Shown here: positions 1 to 5,947 of the stretch, in pieces
How positions within the stretch are numbered: the stretch's first letter is position 1
Layout of the letters: the number at the start of each line of letters is the position of its first letter
Origin: Bacteroidales bacterium UBA3389
Lineage (GTDB): Bacteria > Bacteroidota > Bacteroidia > Bacteroidales > P3
Assembly: GCA_002358835.1 (NCBI GenBank)
Contig: DEPP01000131.1
Span: 4,643-11,960 of the forward strand
Length of the DNA: 7,318 bases
Direction: 5' to 3'
The notes under the pieces: generated by a model
Database searches by the model: none
Seen by the model: only the letters and a program-made list of their open reading frames with translations
What the model was told of the DNA's origin: nothing
Translations under genes and position numbers: made by a program

Positions 1-255
1 CAATGCTTTGTCTTCGTTCTTTATGTACGGACCTGCAAACAAAAGCACTAAAAAGATGACAGATAAGCAACGAAGTAATAAAAGAAGTCTGTTTTTTACC
101 TTATTTTGTTTGCGACTTTCGATTTCCAAGTCTTTCAATAGGCGTACGTTTGTGAAATACACCTTTTTGAACCTGCGAAAGTTAAAAAGATGTATCATAA
201 TCGGGATTGCAATTGCAAAAAGTCCGAAAAGAAAATAAGGATATACAAAACCCAT
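1..255 (-). CDS. BatA-like N-terminal domain membrane protein, 5' part only (runs off left edge)
   Basis: Reading leftward from an ATG at 255, a frame stays open for 85 codons to the window edge. The product begins MGFVYPYFLFGLFAIAIPIM, with a first membrane helix at about residues 5-24. The motif IHLFNFRRFKKVYFTNVRLL (21-40) follows, then a basic linker and a second helix at about 57-76 ending in AGPYIKN. This two-helix layout with the IHLFNFR(R/K)FK-VYFTNV signature is the N-terminal domain of BatA-like proteins, named after the Bacteroides aerotolerance operon. In Bacteroidota the domain also starts longer proteins of several hundred residues that carry a von Willebrand A-like domain between membrane segments. 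Which of these this is cannot be told, because the rest is outside the window. The role is unproven in the family; an envelope function is inferred. It lies 88 bp downstream of the CPBP protease gene on the same strand, so it may be cotranscribed or use its own weak promoter. There is no clear Shine-Dalgarno sequence. Confidence 0.85.
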   Translation of the reverse strand, partial: MGFVYPYFLFGLFAIAIPIMIHLFNFRRFKKVYFTNVRLLKDLEIESRKQNKVKNRLLLLLRCLSVIFLVLLFAGPYIKNEDKAL

Positions 256-279
256 AATCAACCTTGCCTAATTGTTCTG

Positions 280-287
280 CGAAATTA
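280..287 (-). promoter_or_regulatory. Possible Bacteroidetes -7 box for the BatA-like gene
   Basis: On the minus strand the sequence reads TAATTTCG, seven of eight matches to TAnnTTTG. It ends 24 bases before the ATG at 255. No clear TTTG box is seen 19-23 bases upstream. The site is weak and could be chance in AT-rich DNA, but it lies in the only sizeable gap of the left gene block. Confidence 0.3.
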
Positions 288-343
288 CGAAATTATTTTG
301 ATTATTTCTTGAAATGAGTATAATAACTCTTTGTTTCGTTTTG

Positions 344-1207
344 CTAATTCTTGATTTTATTTTTTTGTTTCTTTGAAAGGATAATTTGAAAACAAGAAAA
401 AAATATCAGAACAACTATGCTGATTATGATAAACAAGGGAGTCTGACTATAAATCGAACTATCGGCCTGCTCAATCTTGCCATTTGCGGCAAGGAAATAA
501 AAAACACAACTCGAAAGATTGTTTACGAAGTGGCAAAGTATGTTTATAAATATATTCTTTCCTAAAACGAAAACCGTTCCAAGAAGACATGAAAGCACAA
601 AACGCGGAACAAAAGAAAAGATTTCAAAATGTATGAATGAGAATATTGCAGAACTGATGATGATACCGAGAAAGACATTCTTAAACCACTCAGTACAGAT
701 TGTCTGAAGCACGCCTCTGAAAAATAATTCTTCAAATATTGCAGGTACTACAGCCAAAACGACTATGTTTCCAAGCAAGCCACTGACGCTTTTGACAGAT
801 AGCAGCTCGCTTACCGCAATCGAAGAGTTTTGTTGCATTTGTCGCCACATTTCTTCACCGGTAAAGTGCCACTGATTGTTCCAAAGATTCAATAGATCTA
901 TCAATGGAATGGATGCAATAGGGAGTATGATTGCCCAAATCCACAGATTGCTCGGTGCAGAAGAGCGAAAATGTCTGCCGAATGCTCTATCGAAAACAAT
1001 GATATAAAATAGTGTCGGTACTCCAAACATAATTATGCTTCCGATAGCTTGAAGTATCAATTTGCCTATTCGTTCTGTTTGCAGGGTAGGGGTAATGTAG
1101 TTGAGCGTACTGAGTATGAGTGCAGCCAATGAAAAACAACTCATAAGGATTGCAATCATCATCATGAATTTTACAAAAGGCTTTACATTCTCGCTTAGTA
1201 ATTTCAT
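344..1207 (-). CDS. CPBP-family intramembrane glutamic endopeptidase (CAAX protease / Abi)
   Basis: A 287-residue, strongly hydrophobic protein with about seven to eight predicted membrane segments (roughly 14-35, 51-72, 88-108, 144-162, 179-193, 200-216, 219-241, 257-277). The CPBP signature motifs are present in order. EELFFRG holds the glutamate pair E159-E160 and R164. The second motif, FSFIHFE, contains H193. HFVNN contains H226 and N230. In this family (Rce1-like, PF02517) these residues form the membrane-embedded active site that cleaves peptide bonds, so the enzyme is probably active in the inner membrane. The substrate is unknown; bacterial members act in bacteriocin immunity, peptide maturation or unknown processes. 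There is no CAAX prenylation substrate in view. The ATG lies 9 bp after the cdd stop, implying cotranscription. The stop is TAG. The basic, lysine-rich C-terminus (279-287) is probably cytoplasmic. The family call is firm and the biological role open. Confidence 0.92.
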   Translation of the reverse strand: MKLLSENVKPFVKFMMMIAILMSCFSLAALILSTLNYITPTLQTERIGKLILQAIGSIIMFGVPTLFYIIVFDRAFGRHFRSSAPSNLWIWAIILPIASIPLIDLLNLWNNQWHFTGEEMWRQMQQNSSIAVSELLSVKSVSGLLGNIVVLAVVPAIFEELFFRGVLQTICTEWFKNVFLGIIISSAIFSFIHFEIFSFVPRFVLSCLLGTVFVLGKNIFINILCHFVNNLSSCVFYFLAANGKIEQADSSIYSQTPLFIIISIVVLIFFSCFQIILSKKQKNKIKN

Positions 1208-1216
1208 ATTGATTTT

Positions 1217-1681
1217 CTATATTTCAAATTCAAAAGGAAGTAAAGATGAAGTGTTTTCAAATTTTGCAAAACTTCCATCTTTCAATCCGACAATTATTTC
1301 CAAATTGTTTTTATGGCGTTTTTCTGTTTCTATCATTACTTGCCTGCACGCTCCGCAGGGATATGCTGATGCGGATTGTTGTTTGTTGTTTTGTGCCACG
1401 ATTGCAATTGTTTGAGGAGTTCCTTCTTGCATTCCGCTTGCAAATAATGCAGTTCGCTCTGCACATAAGCCCGATGGATAGGCAGCGTTTTCTTGATTCG
1501 TTCCTATTACTATTTTATTATTGTCAAGCCTGATCGCTGCTCCGACTTTGAAAGCAGAGTATGGGGAATAGGATTTTTGTAAAGCATCAAAAGCAGACAA
1601 AACTAATTCTTTGTCTGCTTTGTTTAGCTCTTCTATATTTTCGAAACGAATATATTTCGTCTCAAATCTGTGTTCTTTCAT
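1217..1681 (-). CDS. cdd: Cytidine deaminase
   Basis: A 154-residue protein with the full homotetrameric-type cytidine deaminase signature. It hydrolyses cytidine and deoxycytidine to uridine and deoxyuridine plus ammonia in cytoplasmic pyrimidine salvage. YSPYSAFKVGAA (38-49) matches the conserved N-terminal segment. NQEN (62-65) provides the substrate-binding N62 and E64. CAERTAL (73-79) holds zinc ligand C73 and the catalytic proton shuttle E75. PCGACRQV (108-115) supplies zinc ligands C109 and C112. The cysteine in CAE, instead of histidine in HAE, marks the small tetrameric form rather than the large E. coli dimeric form. The length exceeds the 136-residue Bacillus enzyme by an N-terminal extension of about 20 residues. 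The start ATG is 13 bp after the stop of the outer-membrane protein gene and the stop is 9 bp before the protease gene. It is therefore probably cotranscribed with glnS upstream. Confidence 0.96.
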   Translation of the reverse strand: MKEHRFETKYIRFENIEELNKADKELVLSAFDALQKSYSPYSAFKVGAAIRLDNNKIVIGTNQENAAYPSGLCAERTALFASGMQEGTPQTIAIVAQNNKQQSASAYPCGACRQVMIETEKRHKNNLEIIVGLKDGSFAKFENTSSLLPFEFEI

Positions 1682-1694
1682 CTTGAAGAGAAAA

Positions 1695-2324
1695 TCAATC
1701 TATAATGAATGTATAATTCAGAGTCAGGTTGAAACTTAATTGATTCTCCAATCTCCATGCCTGCATGCAGTATGGCATACTTACTTCTAAACCGAAAGCA
1801 TGCAAATGATTGGTGCTGATTAGCAATCCTACTTTTGGAACTAACATAAACCGCCAACCGCTTTGTCCTTCAAACACTCGCGAGTAGTAATGGTCGATAC
1901 TTTCTTCCGTACTCAAACTGTAGTCATATCGTCCCCAAATTGCTCCGATACCAAGTCCTATAAAAGGTTTGCAAACTTCGTTGTAAAAGTAATAATTCGT
2001 GTTTAGTGTAATTGGAAACTGATGAGCGGCCCAATTGTATTTTGTTGGGATGAAATTGCGTTTGTAAGCCTGTGGTACGCAATAGTTATATCCTAACTCA
2101 ACTCCTAATCCGAGCTTGGTCTCCTCCAATTGCATCTCGAACGAAAGGCTGCCTCCGTAAAGGTAAGTATAGTTTTTATTAAACTCTCCGTAAGCAATGC
2201 CTCCTGTCGGTTTTACACTTAAAAAAATATCGTAAGGTTCACCATTTGACAATCGATGTCTTAGTTGTGCATTTGCATTGATTGCCAAAAATGAAACGAC
2301 GAAAATAATGATTAGTTTTTTCAT
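1695..2324 (-). CDS. Small outer-membrane beta-barrel (porin-like) protein
   Basis: A 209-residue protein that begins with a clear Sec signal peptide, MKKLIIIFVVSFLAINANA, with cleavage likely before Q20. The rest alternates short aromatic and hydrophobic strands with turns: GGIAYGEF, YLYGGSLSFEMQ, LGLGVELGYNY, FPITLNTNYYFY, PFIGLGIGAIWGRYDY, MLVPKVGLLIS, AFGLEVSMPY. It ends in LSFNLTLNYTFIID, close to the terminal aromatic strand of outer-membrane barrels. The glycine- and tyrosine-rich strand pattern and size fit an eight-strand barrel of the kind grouped as 'outer membrane protein beta-barrel domain' in Bacteroidota. The ligand or partner cannot be read from the sequence. The gene starts 12 bp after the glnS stop and ends 13 bp before cdd, so it is probably translated from the glnS transcript. 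An alternative is a PorT-like accessory barrel, which I cannot distinguish here. Confidence 0.8.
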   Translation of the reverse strand: MKKLIIIFVVSFLAINANAQLRHRLSNGEPYDIFLSVKPTGGIAYGEFNKNYTYLYGGSLSFEMQLEETKLGLGVELGYNYCVPQAYKRNFIPTKYNWAAHQFPITLNTNYYFYNEVCKPFIGLGIGAIWGRYDYSLSTEESIDHYYSRVFEGQSGWRFMLVPKVGLLISTNHLHAFGLEVSMPYCMQAWRLENQLSFNLTLNYTFIID

Positions 2325-2336
2325 TGTGTCAATTGT

Positions 2337-4013
2337 TTATTTTTTACTCCAAGAGTCTTTCAAGGTACATGCTCTGTTAAACACAAGATGTTCTGATGAA
2401 CTGTCGTAATCGGTTGAGAAATAACCTAAACGTTCAAATTGATACTTGTCTAAAGGTTTGCTATCTGCCAAGAATTTCTCTACTTTGCAATTTTGAAGTG
2501 TTTGAAGCGAGTCTGGATTTAAGTTCTCAAGGAATGAATGACCTTCTTCAACCTTGTCGGGACTTTCGTTTATGAAAAGCCTATCGAAAAGTCTTACTTC
2601 GGCCTCGCAATGATTGTTTGCATCAACCCAATGTATTGTTCCTTTGATTTTTCTTCCGTCAGTGGCATTTCCTCCTCTTGATTGCTCGTCGTAAGTACAA
2701 TGAATAGCGGTTATTTCTCCGTTTTCATCTTTATCAACCCCTGTGCAACGAACGATGTATGCATATCTCAATCTGACTTCTTGGCCTGGTGTCATTCTGA
2801 AATATTTTTTAGGAGGATTTTCCATAAAATCGTCTCTTTCTATATAAAGAGTCTTTGAAAAACTTACTTGTCTTGTGCCTGCAGATTCGTCTTCCGGATT
2901 GTTGATTGCCTCTAAAGTTTCTGTCTTATCTTCAGGATAGTTGTCTATTATGAGTTTTACAGGATTCAAAACAGCCATCACACGTTGTGCTTTCTTGTTC
3001 AAATCATCTCGAAGTGCATTTTCCAAACGTGTATAGTCGATTACGTTATCTCTTTTTGCAACTCCGATGTCTTCACAGAAGTTTCGGATACTCTCCGGAG
3101 TGTATCCTCTTCTTCTTAAGCCACAAATGGTTGGCATTCTTGGATCATCCCAACCTATTACATGGTTTTCTTTCACCAATTGCAACAATTTACGTTTGCT
3201 CATCACCGTATAGTTGAGATTAAGTCTTGCAAACTCGTATTGGTGCGACGGATAGATTTCGAGTTGTTCGATGAACCAATCGTAAAGCGGGCGATGAATG
3301 TCAAATTCCAAAGTACAGATAGAGTGTGTTATGTTTTCGAGCGAATCACTCTCACCATGGGCATAGTCGTACATAGGGTAGATGCACCATTTGTCTCCTG
3401 TGCGGTGGTGATGAGTGTGCAAAATACGATACATTATAGGATCTCTCATGTGCATATTGCTATGAGCCATATCGATTTTTGCTCTCAAGGTCTTGCTTCC
3501 GTCAGGGAATTCTCCGTTTCTCATTCTGGTAAACAAATCCAAATTTTCCTCAACACTGCGGTTGCGATAAGGACTGTCTTTACCGGGAGTCTGAACCGTA
3601 CCTCTGTTTTCTCGCATTTCTTCCAAAGTTTGGTCGTCTACATACGCCAATCCTTTTTTGATAAGTTCGCAAGCCCATTGGTATAATTGTTCGAAATAAT
3701 CCGAAGCATAATGTTCTTCTGCCCACTGAAAGCCGAGCCAATTTATGTCCTCTTTAATAGAATCTACGTATTCGGTGTCTTCTTTAACCGGATTGGTATC
3801 ATCAAATCTCAAGTTTGTGCGTCCGCCGAATTTTTTCGCAACTCCGAAATTCAAACAAATACTTTTTGCATGTCCTATGTGTAAATATCCGTTTGGTTCG
3901 GGAGGAAAACGTGTGATTATACTATTGTGCTTTCCGCTTTTCAAATCATTGGAAATTATCTCTTCGATGAAATTCATGTTAGTCTTTTCTCCGACTTCTT
4001 TTATCTCTTCCAT
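2337..4013 (-). CDS. glnS: Glutamine--tRNA ligase (GlnRS)
   Basis: A 558-residue class I aminoacyl-tRNA synthetase that charges tRNA-Gln with glutamine in the cytoplasm. E. coli GlnRS is 554 residues. TRFPPEPNGYLHIGHAKS (34-51) contains the HIGH motif at 45-48. LRFDDTNPVKED (68-79) matches the glutamine- and ATP-site region. The KMSKS-equivalent is VMSKRK (270-275), the form characteristic of GlnRS. WDDPRMPTICGLRRRGYTPESIR (288-310) is the conserved connection to the tRNA-binding part. The two-barrel anticodon-binding domain spans about 345-540 and ends in the GlnRS-like stretch YFSTDYDSSSEHLVFNR. These motifs separate it from glutamyl-tRNA synthetases. The ATG at 4013 is preferred over the internal one at codon 13 because relatives have a comparable short N-terminal lead before NFIE. 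It is the first gene of the leftward block, with a TAnnTTTG box 34 bases upstream. Confidence 0.97.
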   Translation of the reverse strand: MEEIKEVGEKTNMNFIEEIISNDLKSGKHNSIITRFPPEPNGYLHIGHAKSICLNFGVAKKFGGRTNLRFDDTNPVKEDTEYVDSIKEDINWLGFQWAEEHYASDYFEQLYQWACELIKKGLAYVDDQTLEEMRENRGTVQTPGKDSPYRNRSVEENLDLFTRMRNGEFPDGSKTLRAKIDMAHSNMHMRDPIMYRILHTHHHRTGDKWCIYPMYDYAHGESDSLENITHSICTLEFDIHRPLYDWFIEQLEIYPSHQYEFARLNLNYTVMSKRKLLQLVKENHVIGWDDPRMPTICGLRRRGYTPESIRNFCEDIGVAKRDNVIDYTRLENALRDDLNKKAQRVMAVLNPVKLIIDNYPEDKTETLEAINNPEDESAGTRQVSFSKTLYIERDDFMENPPKKYFRMTPGQEVRLRYAYIVRCTGVDKDENGEITAIHCTYDEQSRGGNATDGRKIKGTIHWVDANNHCEAEVRLFDRLFINESPDKVEEGHSFLENLNPDSLQTLQNCKVEKFLADSKPLDKYQFERLGYFSTDYDSSSEHLVFNRACTLKDSWSKK

Positions 4014-4047
4014 TTGCTTCGATTTTATGTTTGCAAAAATTATTCTG

Positions 4048-4055
4048 CAAAAATA
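4048..4055 (-). promoter_or_regulatory. Bacteroidetes -7 promoter box for glnS
   Basis: On the minus strand the sequence is TATTTTTG, a perfect TAnnTTTG, ending 34 bases before the glnS ATG. No good TTTG box is visible at the usual distance upstream. The predicted -33 region, at about 4075-4078, touches the -7 box of the divergent promoter, so the two promoters are packed back to back. Confidence 0.6.
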
Positions 4056-4077
4056 CGAAAATCATTGCTTATTTCCT

Positions 4078-4085
4078 TAATTTTG
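4078..4085 (+). promoter_or_regulatory. Bacteroidetes -7 promoter box for the DUF3109 gene
   Basis: The plus strand reads TAATTTTG, a perfect TAnnTTTG, ending 20 bases before the ATG at 4106. This places the start of transcription near 4090 and gives a leader of roughly 15 bases. No TTTG box is visible 19-23 bases upstream; that position is occupied by the glnS -7 box on the other strand. Confidence 0.6.
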
Positions 4086-4105
4086 CACCAAAAAAATAAG
4101 AGCTT

Positions 4106-4660
4106 ATGTTATTGGTAGGTGAATGTATAGTCAGTGAAGACATAAAGGATGTGAAGTTTTGTTGCGATTTAAGCAAGTGTAAAGGTTGTTGTTGTGTGGA
4201 AGGAGATGCAGGAGCACCGCTTTTGAAAGAGGAAATTAAAATTATAGAAGACAGACTTGCGGAAATAAAGCCATTTATGAGAGAAGAGGGGGTGAAGATG
4301 ATTGAAAATGGCTTCTGGGATGAGGACTTCGAAGGTGATTTATGCACAAAGATAATAGAGGGACGAGAGTGCGTTTTCTTAAAATATGAGAATGATATTG
4401 CTTTGTGTGCAATTGAGCAGGCATATCGACAAGGAAAAATAGATTTCTGTAAACCTATTTCGTGCCATCTTTACCCGATAAGAGTGAAAGATTATGGGGA
4501 ATTTCAGGCGTTAAATTATCATAAATGGGATATTTGTAAGGATGCAGTCAATTCAAAAAACGCTCTCCCATTGTATAAAATGCTGAAAGAGCCTCTTATA
4601 AGGAGATTTTCCGAACAATGGTACGATGAATTGCTCATGGTAATAGAACAGGAAGAATAA
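4106..4660 (+). CDS. DUF3109 family cysteine-rich protein
   Basis: A 184-residue soluble protein with no signal peptide or membrane segment. It matches the conserved Bacteroidota DUF3109 pattern. CDLSKCKGCCCVEGDAGAPL (20-39) holds a cysteine cluster. ECVF follows with C89, then ALCAIEQAYRQGKIDF with C101. PISCHLYPIRV (117-127) holds C120 and NYHKWDIC (137-144) holds C144. It ends with the family-like LKEPLIRRFSEQWYDEL. There are 13 cysteines in all. C20, C25, C29, C30, C89, C101, C120 and C144 fall at positions I recall as conserved, which suggests a metal or iron-sulfur site similar to YkgJ-type cysteine-cluster proteins. That cofactor is inferred, and the molecular function of the family is unknown. 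The ATG is supported by a TAnnTTTG box close upstream and by the length. The gene is divergent from glnS and ends 44 bp before a strong terminator, so it is probably monocistronic. Confidence 0.9.
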   Translation: MLLVGECIVSEDIKDVKFCCDLSKCKGCCCVEGDAGAPLLKEEIKIIEDRLAEIKPFMREEGVKMIENGFWDEDFEGDLCTKIIEGRECVFLKYENDIALCAIEQAYRQGKIDFCKPISCHLYPIRVKDYGEFQALNYHKWDICKDAVNSKNALPLYKMLKEPLIRRFSEQWYDELLMVIEQEE

Positions 4661-4704
4661 AATCTCGGCATAAGATTTCATGGTATAGGACAAATAGAAT
4701 AAAG

Positions 4705-4758
4705 AAACGCTCAAACAAAACGAAGAATTAATATATTCTTTCTTTGTTTGAGCGTTTT
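4705..4758. terminator. Probable bidirectional rho-independent terminator
   Basis: A perfect 15-bp inverted repeat lies at 4705-4719 and 4743-4757 (AAACGCTCAAACAAA with its complement). The 23-nt interval contains a further short AGAAT/ATTCT pairing that would lengthen the stem. On the plus strand the stem is followed by TTTTATTTCTT. On the minus strand it is followed by TTTCTTTATT. Both sides are T-rich, as needed to end transcripts in both directions. It lies between the convergent DUF3109 gene (stop at 4660) and the 143-aa secreted protein gene (stop at 4828). Confidence 0.88.
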
Positions 4759-4759
4759 A

Positions 4760-4843
4760 TTTCTTGATTTCGCTAAACTGTTTCTTGAATTCAGTAAAAT
4801 GAATCTTTAATCCGAAAAACTCTTTCTTTATCTTATTTCGTTG
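4760..4843 (-). repeat. Degenerate 21-bp tandem repeat, heptad-like in one frame
   Basis: Units 4760-4780 and 4781-4801 are directly adjacent and match at 17 of 21 positions. Segments 4802-4822 and 4823-4843 match the first unit at about 13 and 12 of 21 positions, so their membership is uncertain. The last unit overlaps the end of the 143-aa gene. Read on the minus strand one base back from that gene's frame, the units give QRNKIKK, EFFGLKI, HFTEFKK and QFSEIKK, followed by TAA at 4757-4759, at the edge of the terminator stem. The frame has no start codon of its own. It could be a lost or frameshifted C-terminal tail of the upstream gene, or an AT-rich coincidence. Confidence 0.4.
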
Positions 4844-5259
4844 GCTAAGCGAAGCAGATAATCCAATTGATAGTAGATGGCATTCATATCGCTTTCGCTA
4901 TTTGCGGGAAGATAAGTGCGGTTGTACTCTCCGTAATAACTATCGTTCTTTCCTATAACACCTTTCTCGGTTATGCAATTTACTCCATCAATGCAGTTAA
5001 GCCATATTTTGTATCCTGTAGCTGTAATTTCTTTTGAAATAGTTGCTTGAATTAAATCAACACTCAGCGTGGTTTCTGAATCATTCTTTCCGCTCCAAAT
5101 GTAAGATAAGAAACCAGAGCCGTCGATTGTAAATTCTTTGTAAGAATTGTCTTTAATGCTTGTGCCGATTATTTCGCATGCTTCTTCGATTCGCTGTGCG
5201 TTTAGGTCGATTGTAACAAACGCAGTCAGGATAAATCCCAATAATATGTATTTTTTCAT
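4828..5259 (-). CDS. Small secreted protein of unknown function (143 aa)
   Basis: I do not recognise a named family. The product starts with a Sec signal peptide, MKKYILLGFILTAFVTIDLNA, with cleavage probable before Q22. The mature protein is about 120 residues and looks mainly beta-stranded in the middle. It has a central segment, KIWLNCIDGVNCI (84-96), whose two cysteines C89 and C95 could form a disulfide in the periplasm; a third cysteine, C28, lies near the N-terminus. The C-terminal stretch DMNAIYYQLDYLLRLANEIR (124-143) looks like an amphipathic helix. There is no lipoprotein cysteine after the signal, so a periplasmic or surface location is inferred. The ATG is 14 bp after the stop of the 166-aa gene on the same strand, and both lie before a terminator, so they form a likely two-gene operon. 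The neighbouring frame continues open for 24 codons past the stop to the terminator. Confidence 0.75.
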   Translation of the reverse strand: MKKYILLGFILTAFVTIDLNAQRIEEACEIIGTSIKDNSYKEFTIDGSGFLSYIWSGKNDSETTLSVDLIQATISKEITATGYKIWLNCIDGVNCITEKGVIGKNDSYYGEYNRTYLPANSESDMNAIYYQLDYLLRLANEIR

Positions 5260-5273
5260 TTCTCTATTTTTTG

Positions 5274-5774
5274 TTATTCGTTTTTATATGTTCTTATTTT
5301 TGTAGAGCCTGTAAGGAATGATTTATATATAACGTCGACCGATTTTAATCTTTTCAGACTCTTGTCCTCGTATTCAAAAAATAATTCGGTTATTTTCATA
5401 TCTCGTTTTCCGTCCAATTTGGTAAAAAACATGTAAGTGTTGCTCTGTGGAGAGTAATTTGCGTTAGAGACAACTCCTTCCAGGGCAGGATATGTAAATG
5501 TGTAAGAATGTTCGGATAATTTTTTGTTACGTTTCATTTTAATCCTGCATTCTCTCGGTATTTGTTTCTTTGAAAGTTTTTTGTTTGAGCCTTTAAGAAA
5601 ATAATTAAACTTAGTGTCATAATCAATCCTGCCATCATCGGTATAGATGAAAGCAGAGATGGTGTAATTGTTCGGTCTGATTGTAATATCGAACATATGT
5701 AAACTGTCTCTCTGAGAATAGAGAGCGAATGTTGATAAGAAAACTAATAGTAATGAAGTGAAAATCTTTTTCAT
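5274..5774 (-). CDS. Small secreted protein of unknown function (166 aa)
   Basis: I cannot assign a family. It starts with a clear Sec signal peptide, MKKIFTSLLLVFLSTFALYS, with cleavage probable before or after Q21. The mature part is about 145 residues, rich in lysine and arginine, especially in GSNKKLSKKQIPRECRIKMK (62-80). It has alternating strand-like segments such as NYTISAFIYTD, YTFTYPALEG, NTYMFFTKLDG, KITELFFEYED and KSVDVIYKSFL. A beta-rich periplasmic or surface fold is inferred. C76 is the only cysteine, and no lipobox is present. It is the first gene of a two-gene minus-strand unit with the 143-aa secreted protein and is divergent from the large surface-protein gene at 6010. The start at 5774 is fixed by the signal peptide. 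A perfect TAnnTTTG box ends only four bases before this ATG, an unusually short distance that predicts a leaderless mRNA. Confidence 0.75.
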   Translation of the reverse strand: MKKIFTSLLLVFLSTFALYSQRDSLHMFDITIRPNNYTISAFIYTDDGRIDYDTKFNYFLKGSNKKLSKKQIPRECRIKMKRNKKLSEHSYTFTYPALEGVVSNANYSPQSNTYMFFTKLDGKRDMKITELFFEYEDKSLKRLKSVDVIYKSFLTGSTKIRTYKNE

Positions 5775-5778
5775 ACTG

Positions 5779-5786
5779 CAAAGGTA
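5779..5786 (-). promoter_or_regulatory. TAnnTTTG box abutting the 166-aa gene start
   Basis: The minus strand reads TACCTTTG, a perfect TAnnTTTG followed by CAGT and then the ATG at 5774. Because transcription usually begins a few bases after this box, the predicted start would be at or very near the ATG. No TTTG box is seen at the usual upstream spacing, which lowers confidence. Confidence 0.5.
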
Positions 5787-5844
5787 TATATTTTTTCTCA
5801 GCTTGATGTGTTTTTTACCTTAAAAAATGGTATTTATTGCGGGT

Positions 5845-5858
5845 TTAACATTTGTTAA
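5845..5858. repeat. Short inverted repeat in the divergent intergenic region
   Basis: TTAACA at 5845-5850 and TGTTAA at 5853-5858 form a perfect 6-bp inverted repeat with a 2-bp spacer. It lies between the divergent promoters of the 166-aa gene and the surface-protein gene, about 44 bp upstream of the latter's TTTG box. It could be an operator for a dimeric regulator, but a repeat this short is expected by chance in DNA this AT-rich. Confidence 0.2.
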
Positions 5859-5901
5859 CTAACTAAAAAAATAATCGAAGTGTCTTTATTTTGCGAAAAA
5901 T

Positions 5902-5932
5902 TTTGCAGTAAAGATAAAAAATTGTATATTTG
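5902..5932 (+). promoter_or_regulatory. Full-consensus Bacteroidetes promoter for the surface-protein gene
   Basis: TTTG at 5902-5905 is followed, after exactly 19 bp, by TATATTTG at 5925-5932. This is a complete match to the Bacteroidetes sigma-ABfr consensus TTTG-N19-TAnnTTTG, and the only one in the window with both elements. Transcription would start near 5938, leaving a leader of roughly 70 bases before the ATG at 6010. Confidence 0.8.
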
Positions 5933-5947
5933 CGAGTTAATTTGGTG

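Noticed and set aside
8..238. A 76-codon plus-strand frame at the left edge
   Set aside because: It is antisense to the BatA-like N-terminal domain, which matches a known family residue by residue in the signature region.
519..1533. Several short plus-strand frames opposite the protease and cytidine deaminase genes
   Set aside because: They are mirror frames of two motif-supported genes and show no independent coding signal.
3162..3686. A 174-codon plus-strand open frame opposite glnS
   Set aside because: glnS is certain from its HIGH and MSKRK motifs, and the opposite frame gives a composition-biased product with no family resemblance or promoter.
344..4013. The possibility that the CPBP protease marks a bacteriocin or phage-defence cassette
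   Set aside because: No bacteriocin precursor, ABC exporter, toxin or nuclease is nearby. The neighbours are glnS, cdd, a barrel protein and a BatA-like protein, so an ordinary chromosomal setting is more likely.
4069..4347. A 92-codon minus-strand frame across the start of the DUF3109 gene
   Set aside because: It is a low-complexity serine-rich product antisense to a conserved family gene and overlaps the divergent promoters.
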